From an uncultured bacterium (lineage in GTDB: Bacteria > Cyanobacteriota > Vampirovibrionia > Gastranaerophilales > Gastranaerophilaceae), in NCBI GenBank assembly GCA_900547585.1, contig URHD01000010.1:1-38963 (forward strand): DNA of 38,963 nucleotides, read 5' to 3'. How positions within the stretch are numbered: position 1 is the stretch's first letter; each line of letters opens with the position of its first letter. This document shows positions 1 to 7,153 of this stretch, piece by piece. Both the position numbers and the translations under genes were made by a program. The notes beneath the pieces were generated by a model that was not told the DNA's origin, did no database searches, and saw only the letters and a program-made list of their open reading frames with translations.

Positions 1-56
1 GTGAGCCTTGGGCGGTTCGCGCAGGCGAATCGGCTAAGGCGACACTAGATTAGATT
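1..56 (+). repeat. Family C repeat, copy 1 (3' part, cut by window start)
   Basis: Positions 1-47 match 6443-6489 closely, and 28-56 match 19909-19936. The stretch folds as a hairpin: GGTTCGC (14-20) and GCGAATC (25-31) pair around a GCAG loop, with GCCTT/AAGGC outside. It lies directly downstream of the first (-) gene. No coding potential is seen. The left part of the element lies outside the window. Confidence 0.6.
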
Positions 57-65
57 ACCCGAATT

Positions 66-893
66 TTATCCTGCTTTTTCGAGCGGTTTTGTGCAGGCAG
101 GGATTACATTTGTGCTTTTTAAAACCTCATCAAGCACGGCAATGCTTTCTTTTACAGCCTCTTTTTCAAATATTTCAAAAATAATCTTGGGGCTTAATCC
201 GCATTCAAGAACGGTTCTGAAAACCTCTTTCGCATTGATGTTTCCGTTCAAAAGCGAGAAATGCGAGTCATCATCGCCGTAATTGTTGTGAATATGCATG
301 TGATAAAGGTTTTCGCCGTATGTTTTAATCCACTGCGTAACAGGAATTTTTGAATGAATATTCGCATGACCTATATCAAGGCTGGCTTTGAGGTTTTGTG
401 AGCCGACGTTGTTGATTATGTCCAAAATAAAGTCAGGGCCGGTTTCTTGAACATTTTCAAGCACCATGACCATGTTCGATTCTTCAAAATTTTTCACAAA
501 ATCTTTCAAATAAGCAATAAAATTCTTCCTGAATGACCGTCTGTAATCCTCACATTTCAGCGGTGCGTTAAAACCTGTGTGAAAAAGCACTGTTTTTGCG
601 CCCAGAAATTTTGCTGCCTCAAAACTTTGCATAAATCTTTGGCGTGAAACCTTTCTAATCATCGGGTCAAGGCTCACGACACATAAATCGAACAAAAATC
701 CATGCAAACTGACTTCACCCTCAAACCCCTCAAGCGCTTTTTTCATAGCATTTATACGGGAGTCAAAAGTTTCATCAATATCGGATAAATCCCTTGCAAA
801 ACGGCTGATTTCGAGGTTTGTGCCCAGCTCTTTTGCAAAATTCACCGAATCTTCAAAATTTTTGCAAACAGATGATGAAATAAATTTTTGCAT
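66..893 (-). CDS. Sugar phosphate isomerase/epimerase-like TIM-barrel protein
   Basis: A 275-residue protein of the xylose isomerase-like / AP endonuclease 2 TIM-barrel superfamily. Visible signatures are LEIS near the N-terminus, FHTGFN (about 105), LENV (about 147), SLDIGHANIH (about 172), HMHIHNN (about 198) and a final FEIFEKE. The Glu, Asp-x-Gly-His, His-x-His and Glu residues fit the divalent-metal site of the family. The substrate cannot be told from sequence. The ATG lies 1 bp after the stop of the upstream radical SAM gene, so the two genes are co-transcribed and probably translationally coupled. The pairing suggests a shared but unknown pathway. Endonuclease IV itself is less likely because its longer metal-site set is not apparent. 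Confidence 0.75.
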   Translation of the reverse strand: MQKFISSSVCKNFEDSVNFAKELGTNLEISRFARDLSDIDETFDSRINAMKKALEGFEGEVSLHGFLFDLCVVSLDPMIRKVSRQRFMQSFEAAKFLGAKTVLFHTGFNAPLKCEDYRRSFRKNFIAYLKDFVKNFEESNMVMVLENVQETGPDFILDIINNVGSQNLKASLDIGHANIHSKIPVTQWIKTYGENLYHMHIHNNYGDDDSHFSLLNGNINAKEVFRTVLECGLSPKIIFEIFEKEAVKESIAVLDEVLKSTNVIPACTKPLEKAG

Positions 894-894
894 A

Positions 895-1518
895 TTAATA
901 TCCGTTTTCTATCCACGGGCGTTCGCGGAATTTTGCACCCAGCGTTTCAATGAGCTGCTTGCATTTGTCCTTATCGACATTGTAATCCTTATAACCGGTA
1001 ACGATTGTTGCCGTGGTTTCGATTCCGTTTTCCACGCAATCAACGATAAAATCCTGCATTGCCGAATAAGCGCCTCTGATTTTCGGCTGTGAGATTTTGT
1101 CGTAGAGATCTTCGGTTTCAGCGTTGAAACTTACGGAAATTCTGTCAATCAACCCGACCAATTCCGGAACAACATTGCGTTTGTGCACAAGATTTGCCTG
1201 CCCGTTGGTGTTTATGCGGGTTTTTATGTGCGGATATTTTTCTTTTATGTATTTTGCGACTTCTTTTAGCTCGTCGAGTTTCAAAGTCGGCTCTCCATAG
1301 CCACAGAACACGATTTCGTGGTAGTTTGCGGGTTTGAATTCGTCGAGCTGTCTTTTTACTTCTTCGACATTGCAAATTTCCCCGTCAAGCCTTAAATCCG
1401 CGCCCACAACGTCGTCTTTAATATCTCTGATACAAAAAACGCATTCGTTTGTGCACAGATTTGTCAGGTTTATATAAATTTTTCCCTCAAGAAGATAAAC
1501 GTAGTTATTTTTGCTCAT
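895..1518 (-). CDS. TatD-linked radical SAM protein
   Basis: A 207-residue radical SAM protein. The cluster motif is CTNECVFC (CX3CX2C, about residues 22-29), followed by a GYGEPTL motif (about 73) and an RINTNGQANL strand (about 102), which bind S-adenosylmethionine. Length and motif layout match the short radical SAM family often found fused to or beside TatD nucleases; no tatD gene is in this window. It is the first gene of a two-gene unit with the isomerase-like gene at 66-893. A Shine-Dalgarno-like AAGAGGT precedes the ATG. The reaction is unknown. Confidence 0.8.
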   Translation of the reverse strand: MSKNNYVYLLEGKIYINLTNLCTNECVFCIRDIKDDVVGADLRLDGEICNVEEVKRQLDEFKPANYHEIVFCGYGEPTLKLDELKEVAKYIKEKYPHIKTRINTNGQANLVHKRNVVPELVGLIDRISVSFNAETEDLYDKISQPKIRGAYSAMQDFIVDCVENGIETTATIVTGYKDYNVDKDKCKQLIETLGAKFRERPWIENGY

Positions 1519-1594
1519 AATTAACCTCTTTTTTGTTCGGCTTTTTTCTAGTTAATATTATAACATTGAATAAATTTTCGGGGCGATGGATTTT

Positions 1595-1723
1595 GTGCTA
1601 AAAGTTGGAGATTTTCCTTTTCCGTTCCGATTCCCCCGGGCATTCAACGTAAAATATCTTTCGCAATGTATTTTGAGCCCTCCTCCATAGTCACTCCAAA
1701 GGAAAATCTCCGACTTTTAGCAC
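1595..1723 (-). repeat. Family A hairpin element, copy A1
   Basis: Left arm 1595-1620 and right arm 1698-1723 are inverted repeats of 26 nt with a single G-T wobble position. They enclose a conserved core that reads on the - strand GGAGTGACTATGGAGGAGG, about 35 variable bases, then GCCCGGGGGAATCGGAACGG. The outer stem begins GTGCTAAAAGT. It lies between two divergently transcribed genes, 12 bp from copy A2, which is in the opposite orientation. Confidence 0.85.
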
Positions 1724-1735
1724 TGTATTTAAGCA

Positions 1736-1861
1736 GAAAAAGTAAGATTGGTTTGATTTGGAGTGACTATGGAGGAGGCTTCTTGAATCTATGAAATTTG
1801 TTCTTTAGTTGTGCGTAGCCGGGGGAATCGGAACGGAAAATCAAACCAATCTTACTTTTTC
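1736..1861 (+). repeat. Family A hairpin element, copy A2
   Basis: The arms 1736-1759 and 1838-1861 are perfect 24-nt inverted repeats, but their sequence is different from the arms of the other copies. The core 1760-1837 starts GGAGTGACTATGGAGGAGG and ends GCCGGGGGAATCGGAACGG. It lies upstream of uppS and ends 23 bp before the -10 element of that gene. Confidence 0.85.
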
Positions 1862-1884
1862 ATGGCACTTTAACATTTTTAAGC

Positions 1885-1915
1885 TATAATTTTATAGATT
1901 GGAATAAGAAACGGA
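1885..1915 (+). promoter_or_regulatory. uppS -10 element and Shine-Dalgarno
   Basis: TATAAT at 1885-1890, with no good -35, followed by a GGAG Shine-Dalgarno at 1912-1915, 8 bp before the TTG start. The -10 begins directly outside hairpin A2. Confidence 0.55.
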
Positions 1916-1923
1916 GCTGAATT

Positions 1924-2664
1924 TTGTCAAAGGTTAAAGAAAAAAATGAAATAAAAACAATCGTCGAAAAAGCAAATCTTCAACATATAGCAATAATAAT
2001 GGACGGAAACCGCAGATGGGCAAAAAATCACATGCTTCCCTCTGCTGTCGGTCACCAGAAAGGCGTGGAATCGCTCAAAAATACCATGCGTTCTTTTGAC
2101 AAATTCGGCATAAAATATCTCACGGTCTATGCATTTTCAACTGAGAACTGGAAACGCCAAAAGGAAGAAGTCGATTTTCTAATGAACCTACTCGCCAAAA
2201 CCCTCACTGACGAGCTCGATGAAATGCATAAGGAGAATGTAAAAATAAAATTTGTCGGTAATATTGAAAAATTGAGCCCGAAACTCATTGAAATTCTCGA
2301 AAATGCTGAAAATAAAACAAAAAATAATACCGGAGTAAACCTCCAAATTGCCTTTAACTACGGTGCGCGTGACGAAATAGTAAATGCCTTAAAGAAAATT
2401 GCACAAAAAGCTCTGGAAGGCGAAATAAAAATCGATGAAATCGACGAAAATCTCGTTTCACAAAACCTCTACACTGCCGGATTCCCCGATCCTGACCTGC
2501 TTATCAGAACGGGTGGCGAAAAACGTATCAGCAACTACCTTTTGTGGCAGATTGCATATTCTGAAGTCTATGTAACAGAAAAATTCTGGCCTGAATTCGA
2601 TGAAAACGCCCTCAAGGAAGCTATTTTGGAGTTTGAAAAAAGAAACAGAAGATATGGAAAATAA
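1924..2664 (+). CDS. uppS: Isoprenyl transferase (undecaprenyl diphosphate synthase)
   Basis: A 246-residue cis-prenyltransferase that condenses isopentenyl diphosphate onto farnesyl diphosphate to make the C55 carrier lipid for peptidoglycan and surface glycans. The catalytic IAIIMDGNRRWAK motif is at residues 22-34 (Asp27), followed by YAFSTENWKR (about 75) and GARDEIVNA. The C-terminal RTGGEKRISNYLLWQ motif normally reads RTSGE, so one Ser is replaced by Gly. Length is normal. The start is TTG, chosen because GGAG lies 8 bp upstream and no ATG lies between it and the catalytic motif. The 3' end overlaps the rdgB start. Confidence 0.95.
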   Translation: MSKVKEKNEIKTIVEKANLQHIAIIMDGNRRWAKNHMLPSAVGHQKGVESLKNTMRSFDKFGIKYLTVYAFSTENWKRQKEEVDFLMNLLAKTLTDELDEMHKENVKIKFVGNIEKLSPKLIEILENAENKTKNNTGVNLQIAFNYGARDEIVNALKKIAQKALEGEIKIDEIDENLVSQNLYTAGFPDPDLLIRTGGEKRISNYLLWQIAYSEVYVTEKFWPEFDENALKEAILEFEKRNRRYGK

Positions 2665-3241
2665 AACAATGAAAATAGCACTCGGAACCTCAAATCCGCA
2701 TAAATTGGAAGAAATCAAGGAGATTATAAAAAATTCAAATATTGAATTTGTCCTGCCGGCAAAGGGATTTGACCCGCTTGAAAACGGCAAAACTTTTGAA
2801 GAAAATTCTTATATAAAAGCCGCTGAAGCTTCTAAAATTAGCGGTTTATGGGGGCTTGCGGATGATACGGGGCTTTGCGTGGACGCTCTGGGCGGTGCGC
2901 CGGGGCTTTATTCCGCAAGATATGCACCCACAGCTCAAGAAAGAATCGAAAAATTGCTCTATGAGCTAAAAGATGTTCCCGAAGATAAAAGAACTGCTAA
3001 ATTTGTCTGCACAATGGTTCTGACGAACCCTGCCGGTGAAAAAATTCATGTCCAAACCGGCGAAATCAAAGGCAGAATCACTGAAAAACCCTCCGGAACC
3101 CATGGTTTTGGCTACGACCCGGTCTTTTTTATTCCCGAACTAGGGAAAACCATGGCGGAAATGACGCTTGAAGAAAAAAACACCTTGAGCCACCGTGCCC
3201 GTGCACTTTTGCCTATGGTTGAATTTATTGAAAACTTGTAA
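2654..3241 (+). CDS. rdgB: RdgB/HAM1 non-canonical purine NTP pyrophosphatase
   Basis: About 195 residues. It hydrolyses dITP, XTP and similar damaged nucleotides to monophosphates, keeping them out of DNA. Family motifs are ALGTSNPHKLEEI at the N-terminus, the FEENSYIKA region (about 44), LADDTGLCVDAL (about 63), GAPGLYSARY, and a C-terminal SGTHGFGYDPVF followed by SHRARAL. The start at 2654 overlaps the last 11 bp of uppS; ATG 2669 is a possible alternative. Neither has a strong Shine-Dalgarno, which fits coupling to uppS translation. It ends 45 bp from the convergent folD. Confidence 0.92.
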   Translation: MENKTMKIALGTSNPHKLEEIKEIIKNSNIEFVLPAKGFDPLENGKTFEENSYIKAAEASKISGLWGLADDTGLCVDALGGAPGLYSARYAPTAQERIEKLLYELKDVPEDKRTAKFVCTMVLTNPAGEKIHVQTGEIKGRITEKPSGTHGFGYDPVFFIPELGKTMAEMTLEEKNTLSHRARALLPMVEFIENL

Positions 3242-3286
3242 ATTCGAATGCATCCGATTTTTAATTTGAGATTGGATTTTTCGTGC

Positions 3287-4129
3287 TTATTTATTTTGCA
3301 GCCTAAAAAGCTCGAACGTGTTCGTCATCAGCGTGCAAATTGTCATAGGCCCGACGCCCCCCGGAACCGGCGTGATGAAAGAGGCTTTTTCTTTCACTGC
3401 CTCAAAATCCACATCTCCTGCGAGTTTGCCGTTTTCGTCCCTGTTCATGCCCACATCAAACACCGCAGCCCCCTCCTTGACCATATCAGCAGTGACCAGC
3501 CCTCTTGAACCGGCTGCGCTGATTAAAATATCTGCGTTTTTCGTGATTTCGGAAAGATTTCGGGTCTTACTATGGCAGATTGTTACTGTAGCGTCGAGAT
3601 TCGTAAGCATAGCTGCAACAGGCCGTCCGACAATGTTTGAGCGCCCGATTACCACCGCATTTTTGCCTGCAACGGGGATTTTGTATTCCTCTAAAAGCCT
3701 GATAATTCCTTTCGGCGTGCAAGGATAAACAAACGGACGTGCGTTCTGGGCGATTTTGCCCGTATTGAACGGATGAAAACAGTCAACATCTTTTTCAGGG
3801 CTCACCGTTTCAATCACCCTTTCGGTGCTGATATGCGCCGGCAGCGGCAGTTGAACAAGAATCGCATTGACCTCTTTGTTTTTGTTCAGTTCTTCAATTT
3901 TTTCTAAAAGCACTGATTCAGGCGTATTTTCGGGCATTTCAATTACAACGGATCGAAAACCCAGCTCCAGCGCGGTTTTTTTCTTGTTAGAAACGTAAAT
4001 TTTGCTTGCGGGGTCATTTCCGACGATTATTACCGCTAAAAACGGCTTTTTCTCAAGGTTTTTAACCTCAGCTTTTAAACCCTCGAGAATCCTGTTGCGC
4101 AGCGCTTTTCCGTCAATAATTTCCGCCAT
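3287..4129 (-). CDS. folD: FolD bifunctional methylene-THF dehydrogenase/cyclohydrolase
   Basis: 280 residues. It interconverts 5,10-methylene-, methenyl- and 10-formyl-tetrahydrofolate. Signatures: KIYVSNKKK with the catalytic Tyr45/Lys49 pair, VQLPLP (about 93), EKDVDCFHP (about 111, Cys where Gly is common), the Rossmann GRSNIVGRP (about 163) and TPVPGGVGPMT near the C-terminus. It is the last gene of a three-gene unit; its ATG lies 2 bp after the stop of the CooC-like gene. Its position beside a corrinoid-type methyltransferase and a nickel-enzyme maturation ATPase suggests a role in supplying one-carbon units to that module as well as to purine synthesis. Confidence 0.96.
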   Translation of the reverse strand: MAEIIDGKALRNRILEGLKAEVKNLEKKPFLAVIIVGNDPASKIYVSNKKKTALELGFRSVVIEMPENTPESVLLEKIEELNKNKEVNAILVQLPLPAHISTERVIETVSPEKDVDCFHPFNTGKIAQNARPFVYPCTPKGIIRLLEEYKIPVAGKNAVVIGRSNIVGRPVAAMLTNLDATVTICHSKTRNLSEITKNADILISAAGSRGLVTADMVKEGAAVFDVGMNRDENGKLAGDVDFEAVKEKASFITPVPGGVGPMTICTLMTNTFELFRLQNK

Positions 4130-4131
4130 GT

Positions 4132-4890
4132 TTACCCCTTATTCCTCAAATCAGGGAGATTCAGCCTGAAATAAAATTCTTTCAACGCCCCAAAAACCGC
4201 CTCTGAATCTCTGGAAAGCGATTTTCCCGCAAGATTTTCGTCTTCGGGGATAACTCCGAGCGTATCCAGATGATATTTCATCAAAAGCGCCTGAACTTTG
4301 TTCAATTCGCCTGTTTTTACGCGGTTTAGAATCATTCCCATCTGCCCGCCTGCGGCGTATTTTTCTGAAAATTCTTCAATCCTTTGCGCCAGCTGCAAAG
4401 ATTCCTCCGTAGGCTGCGCAACAACAAGCGTTACGTCGATATCTACATCCACAAGCTGGTTCAGATATTTTAAATCAAATTCGCAGTCAAAAATTACAAT
4501 ATCATAAGCCCGAATAAGCTTTGCAACCGCGTCATTCATCTGACCGGTAATCGGGCAGCGGCAGTCTTTTGAGGGAACGAGCCATGAAACGATTAAATCA
4601 ACATTTTCCTCAACCTCAACAATAATATCCTCAAGCGCCCACTCGATATATTCCTGTTTTGTCATTTTTTCGGGAATTCCGGTCTTGTACTCGTGTTTGC
4701 CGCTTCTGATTCCGTAGATTGTGTTCCTCACGTCCAGCCCGTAGGTGTGCCCGAGTTCGCCTGTAAGGTCGTTATCAAAAAGAAGTATGCTTTTTTCGGG
4801 ATAAATCTCCTTGAAAAGCTTTACAAAAGCCTTTGTCAGGGTGGTTTTTCCGCTTCCGCTTTTTCCTGTGAGTGCAATGGTTATTGTCAT
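4132..4890 (-). CDS. CooC-like nickel/corrinoid enzyme maturation ATPase
   Basis: 252 residues, a P-loop ATPase of the MinD/CooC type. GKSGSGKTT is the Walker A (residues 9-17; the deviant first Lys is present) and FDND (about 38-41) replaces the usual switch Asp strand. Cys110-x-Cys112 sits where CooC carries its metal-binding CxC between dimer subunits. VVAQPTEESLQLAQRIEEF and ILNRVK follow as in CooC. CooC inserts nickel into CO dehydrogenase/acetyl-CoA synthase. No such enzyme is in the window, so the client is unknown. Its ATG overlaps the methyltransferase stop (TAATG), and folD follows 2 bp later. Confidence 0.72.
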   Translation of the reverse strand: MTITIALTGKSGSGKTTLTKAFVKLFKEIYPEKSILLFDNDLTGELGHTYGLDVRNTIYGIRSGKHEYKTGIPEKMTKQEYIEWALEDIIVEVEENVDLIVSWLVPSKDCRCPITGQMNDAVAKLIRAYDIVIFDCEFDLKYLNQLVDVDIDVTLVVAQPTEESLQLAQRIEEFSEKYAAGGQMGMILNRVKTGELNKVQALLMKYHLDTLGVIPEDENLAGKSLSRDSEAVFGALKEFYFRLNLPDLRNKG

Positions 4891-5969
4891 TAAAGAACCT
4901 CGTAATGTTTTGCGATTTTTTCAGCCAGCGCATTGGTTAAGAACATTGCTTTTCGGGCAAGTTCCTTGCTGAGCCCTCCTGCACCGCAGGAGGGCGTGAT
5001 TATGCTTTGTTTGTAAACCAGATTTGGGTTGATTCCTTTGTACTGGAGGCAGGCTACGGCTTTGTCGAATTTTTTCATCAAAATCTCCAGCGTTACGCCC
5101 TCCAGCGCGGTTTTATCCAGCGTCGGAATCATTCCCCAGGCAATATATCCACCGTTTTTCAAAAATCCCGCAATCCTGTCCGCATGCACCGAAAGGCTCT
5201 GTGCATAGTTGTATGCATCAAGGTTAATAATATCGATTTCTGCGTCAATCAGCAATGACCAATCAGCCTTTCCGCAGCAATGAACCCCGCACAGCCCGCC
5301 AAAATCCTTTATAACACCCGCAATTTCAGCCAGCGCGTAAACTAAATCGCGTCTTTGCACCGTAACGAACGCCGAGGTGCCGTATTGTGATAAAACTGGC
5401 TCATCAATGAAAATTATCGGCGTAATATCGGGGTTAATCGACTTGAATTTTTGAATCTGCCAGATGGCTTTGAGCGTAATGCCCTTAACAAGAACCTCCC
5501 GATAGGTTTCATCGTAAAAAGAACACTTTCCGTCTGTGTCACAAAGGCTTGTGCCCCAAGTGAAAGGGCCGGTTACGTTGCTTTTTACAAATTTGTATTC
5601 TGCATTTTTGAGTTTTTCTAAAAACGGTTCAAATGCGCTTGAATAAGGCGGGGTTATGGCATATTTTTCAAGGTTTTCAAAGTTTTTCTGCCCCACAATG
5701 GATTCATAATCAAGAAAAAACTCCTCCAGCTCCTCAAAAAACTCATCAGACTGCGTGTTGCAGAAGAATTTTTCATTTTCTCCATCAAAGCGTATGCCGG
5801 GAATCCCTTGATTAAACTGGATAATCATATCCTCAAAACGGTGGACATTAGCGAGCTGCGGCCAGAAAGGGATGTCCTTAAAAGTGTCGAAAACAAGATT
5901 TAGCGCTTCCTGCGGATTATCATGCGGAAGACTGCCTATTGCTGTGGCTTTTAAAGATAAACTTTCCAA
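4890..5969 (-). CDS. Core-MetE-like / UROD-superfamily zinc methyltransferase
   Basis: 359 residues, about half of a full MetE: only the catalytic TIM barrel is present. IDEP (188-191) matches the MetE substrate site. His230-Cys231-Cys232 and TPSCGAGG (Cys328) give the zinc ligands HxC and C, with Asp251 near the place of the usual Glu. Short core-MetE proteins of anaerobes (described in Dehalococcoides) make methionine from homocysteine and a methylcorrinoid donor. This is the closest known role but is an inference here. The start is TTG, supported by AAGGGGAAG upstream; no ATG lies nearby. It is the first gene of the operon with the CooC-like ATPase and folD. Confidence 0.7.
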   Translation of the reverse strand: MESLSLKATAIGSLPHDNPQEALNLVFDTFKDIPFWPQLANVHRFEDMIIQFNQGIPGIRFDGENEKFFCNTQSDEFFEELEEFFLDYESIVGQKNFENLEKYAITPPYSSAFEPFLEKLKNAEYKFVKSNVTGPFTWGTSLCDTDGKCSFYDETYREVLVKGITLKAIWQIQKFKSINPDITPIIFIDEPVLSQYGTSAFVTVQRRDLVYALAEIAGVIKDFGGLCGVHCCGKADWSLLIDAEIDIINLDAYNYAQSLSVHADRIAGFLKNGGYIAWGMIPTLDKTALEGVTLEILMKKFDKAVACLQYKGINPNLVYKQSIITPSCGAGGLSKELARKAMFLTNALAEKIAKHYEVL

Positions 5970-6111
5970 AAAACTTCCCCTTTCCGTCTATTTTCAATTT
6001 TACTAAAAATAATAATTTGTGGCAAACTTCCATTTGACGCCTAAAGGTGAACAGTGAGGATTATGCTGTTTCACAACTACTCTAATTACCGTATTTTCGC
6101 TGTTTGCATGT

Positions 6112-6139
6112 TTGAATTACTACAAACATAGTGTATAAT
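6112..6139 (+). promoter_or_regulatory. Promoter of the 86-aa gene
   Basis: TTGAAT (6112-6117), 16 bp, TATAAT (6134-6139). An AAAGGAG Shine-Dalgarno lies at 6165-6171, 5 bp before the ATG. One of the more complete promoters in the window. Confidence 0.65.
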
Positions 6140-6176
6140 ATAAATAGGTCACGCGTCCAAGATCAAAGGAGAAATT

Positions 6177-6437
6177 ATGTCGTTTGAAATCAACGGCCCA
6201 ACACCTCCAAAAGGTATTCAAGAAGCCCAGAGCATGCGCAACAACGGCGGTGGGGGCAATCTCGGATATTTTCAGCGTGAAAAGAAAAAAGAGAAAAAAA
6301 GGGACGAAATCGACGTTTTTACTCCATCTGTTGATGAAGATGAATTTTTAATCGAAGAATCCGACGAAAACAGCGTAGAAAACAGCTTTTTCACCAGAAT
6401 TGCCGAAAAATTGATGAAATTTCTAAGTAACTATTAG
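6177..6437 (+). CDS. Hypothetical 86-residue hydrophilic protein
   Basis: No family recognised. The N-terminal third is rich in Gly, Pro and Asn (GPTPPKG, NNGGGGNLG), the middle is a basic run (REKKKEKKRDE, about 35-45), then an acidic stretch, and the last 20 residues (ENSFFTRIAEKLMKFLSNY) could form an amphipathic helix. No signal peptide or membrane segment. A good promoter and Shine-Dalgarno make expression likely. It is followed by a family C repeat and a hairpin terminator. Confidence 0.7.
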   Translation: MSFEINGPTPPKGIQEAQSMRNNGGGGNLGYFQREKKKEKKRDEIDVFTPSVDEDEFLIEESDENSVENSFFTRIAEKLMKFLSNY

Positions 6438-6442
6438 AAAAG

Positions 6443-6499
6443 GTGAGCCTTGGGCGGTTTGAGCAGTCGAATCAGCTACAGCGCCAACGGATTAGAGCC
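6443..6499 (+). repeat. Family C repeat, copy 2
   Basis: Matches the start of the window over about 47 bp (GTGAGCCTTGGGCGG onward). The hairpin arms GGTTTGA (6456-6462) and TCGAATC (6467-6473) flank GCAG. Compared with copy 1 the stem changes on both sides (C-G becomes A-T, another becomes T-G), so pairing is kept. Confidence 0.65.
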
Positions 6500-6503
6500 T
6501 GAA

Positions 6504-6540
6504 AAATTAAATGACGGCACAACTATGCCGCCATTAATTT
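6504..6540. terminator. Hairpin terminator between convergent small genes
   Basis: Inverted repeat 6504-6519 / 6526-6540 with GC-rich inner pairs (GACGGCA/TGCCGCC) and AT-rich ends, so it can serve both strands. It separates the 86-aa gene (+) from the 72-aa gene (-). Confidence 0.5.
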
Positions 6541-6541
6541 C

Positions 6542-6760
6542 CTATGCAAAACCTAGTGTACGGTTGCTTACAACGGGAGGCCTTTCCCGTTTATCCAAAG
6601 CAGCCAGTCTTGCCTGGAGGTCATCGTTTGTACCATATCGTTGATAACCTTCAGTTGCTCCGGTAAACTTACTCCGGTTCGCACCTATGCTCTCCGTCTT
6701 ACCGGCGTTTTGCCAGGATGTATTTGGGTTTGTTAATTGTATCGACCAAGGGTTTGTCAT
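6542..6760 (-). CDS. Hypothetical 72-residue protein
   Basis: The chosen ATG at 6760 gives MTNPWSIQLTNPNTSWQNAG, with GAGG 5 bp upstream. A TTG 12 bp earlier overlaps that Shine-Dalgarno and is less likely. Polar composition (Asn, Thr, Gln, Arg), no membrane segment and no known domain. The terminator hairpin at 6504-6540 lies just past its stop. Confidence 0.55.
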   Translation of the reverse strand: MTNPWSIQLTNPNTSWQNAGKTESIGANRSKFTGATEGYQRYGTNDDLQARLAALDKRERPPVVSNRTLGFA

Positions 6761-6861
6761 AAAAATCCTCAAACTATAACTCTATATTCTAATAAAAACA
6801 TTGCGCTGCGGTTTTTTGCAGAATTTCAGAAAAAGTTTACAAAAATTAAAGATTTTGGGGC

Positions 6862-6986
6862 GTGAAAAGCGATGGATTTTTATTTGGAGTGACTATGGGG
6901 GAGGGCTCAAAAAACCGGATATAAAGCCTTTTGCGTCGAATGCCCGGAGGAATCGGAACGGAAAATAAAAATCCATCGCTTTTCAC
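6862..6986 (+). repeat. Family A hairpin element, copy A3
   Basis: Perfect 24-nt inverted arms 6862-6885 and 6963-6986 (starting GTGAAAAGC), unrelated in their inner part to the arms of A1, A2 or A4. The core from 6886 reads GGAGTGACTATGGGGGAGGG and ends CCCGGAGGAATCGGAACGG. An inner GGGC/GCCC pair closes a loop of about 33 nt. Confidence 0.85.
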
Positions 6987-7018
6987 TTTTTGGTTGAAAT
7001 TTATTAAATAACAGGCGA

Positions 7019-7131
7019 GGAGAGGAAATCCCATTTGTAGCGACTATGGGGGAGGTTTCTGTAATTGCAAAATGTTATTTTCAGCTGTGAATAGCCGGAG
7101 GAATCGGAGCGGAAAATGGGATTTCCTCTCC
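7019..7131 (+). repeat. Family A hairpin element, copy A4
   Basis: Perfect 18-nt arms 7019-7036 (GGAGAGGAAATCCCATTT) and 7114-7131. The core GTAGCGACTATGGGGGAGG ... GCCGGAGGAATCGGAGCGG differs from the other copies at matched positions near the arms. Same orientation as A3, 32 bp apart. It lies 22 bp downstream of the murT stop. Confidence 0.85.
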
Positions 7132-7153
7132 TTCCATAATTTCCCTCAAAGCG

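Noticed and set aside
1595..1861. Family A elements as ordinary terminators
   Set aside because: They lie between divergent genes here, arms enclose about 77 bp, and no T-run follows the stem.
1595..1861. Family A elements as integron attC sites
   Set aside because: The conserved attC R sequences (RYYYAAC/GTTRRRY) are missing and no integrase or cassette pattern is seen.
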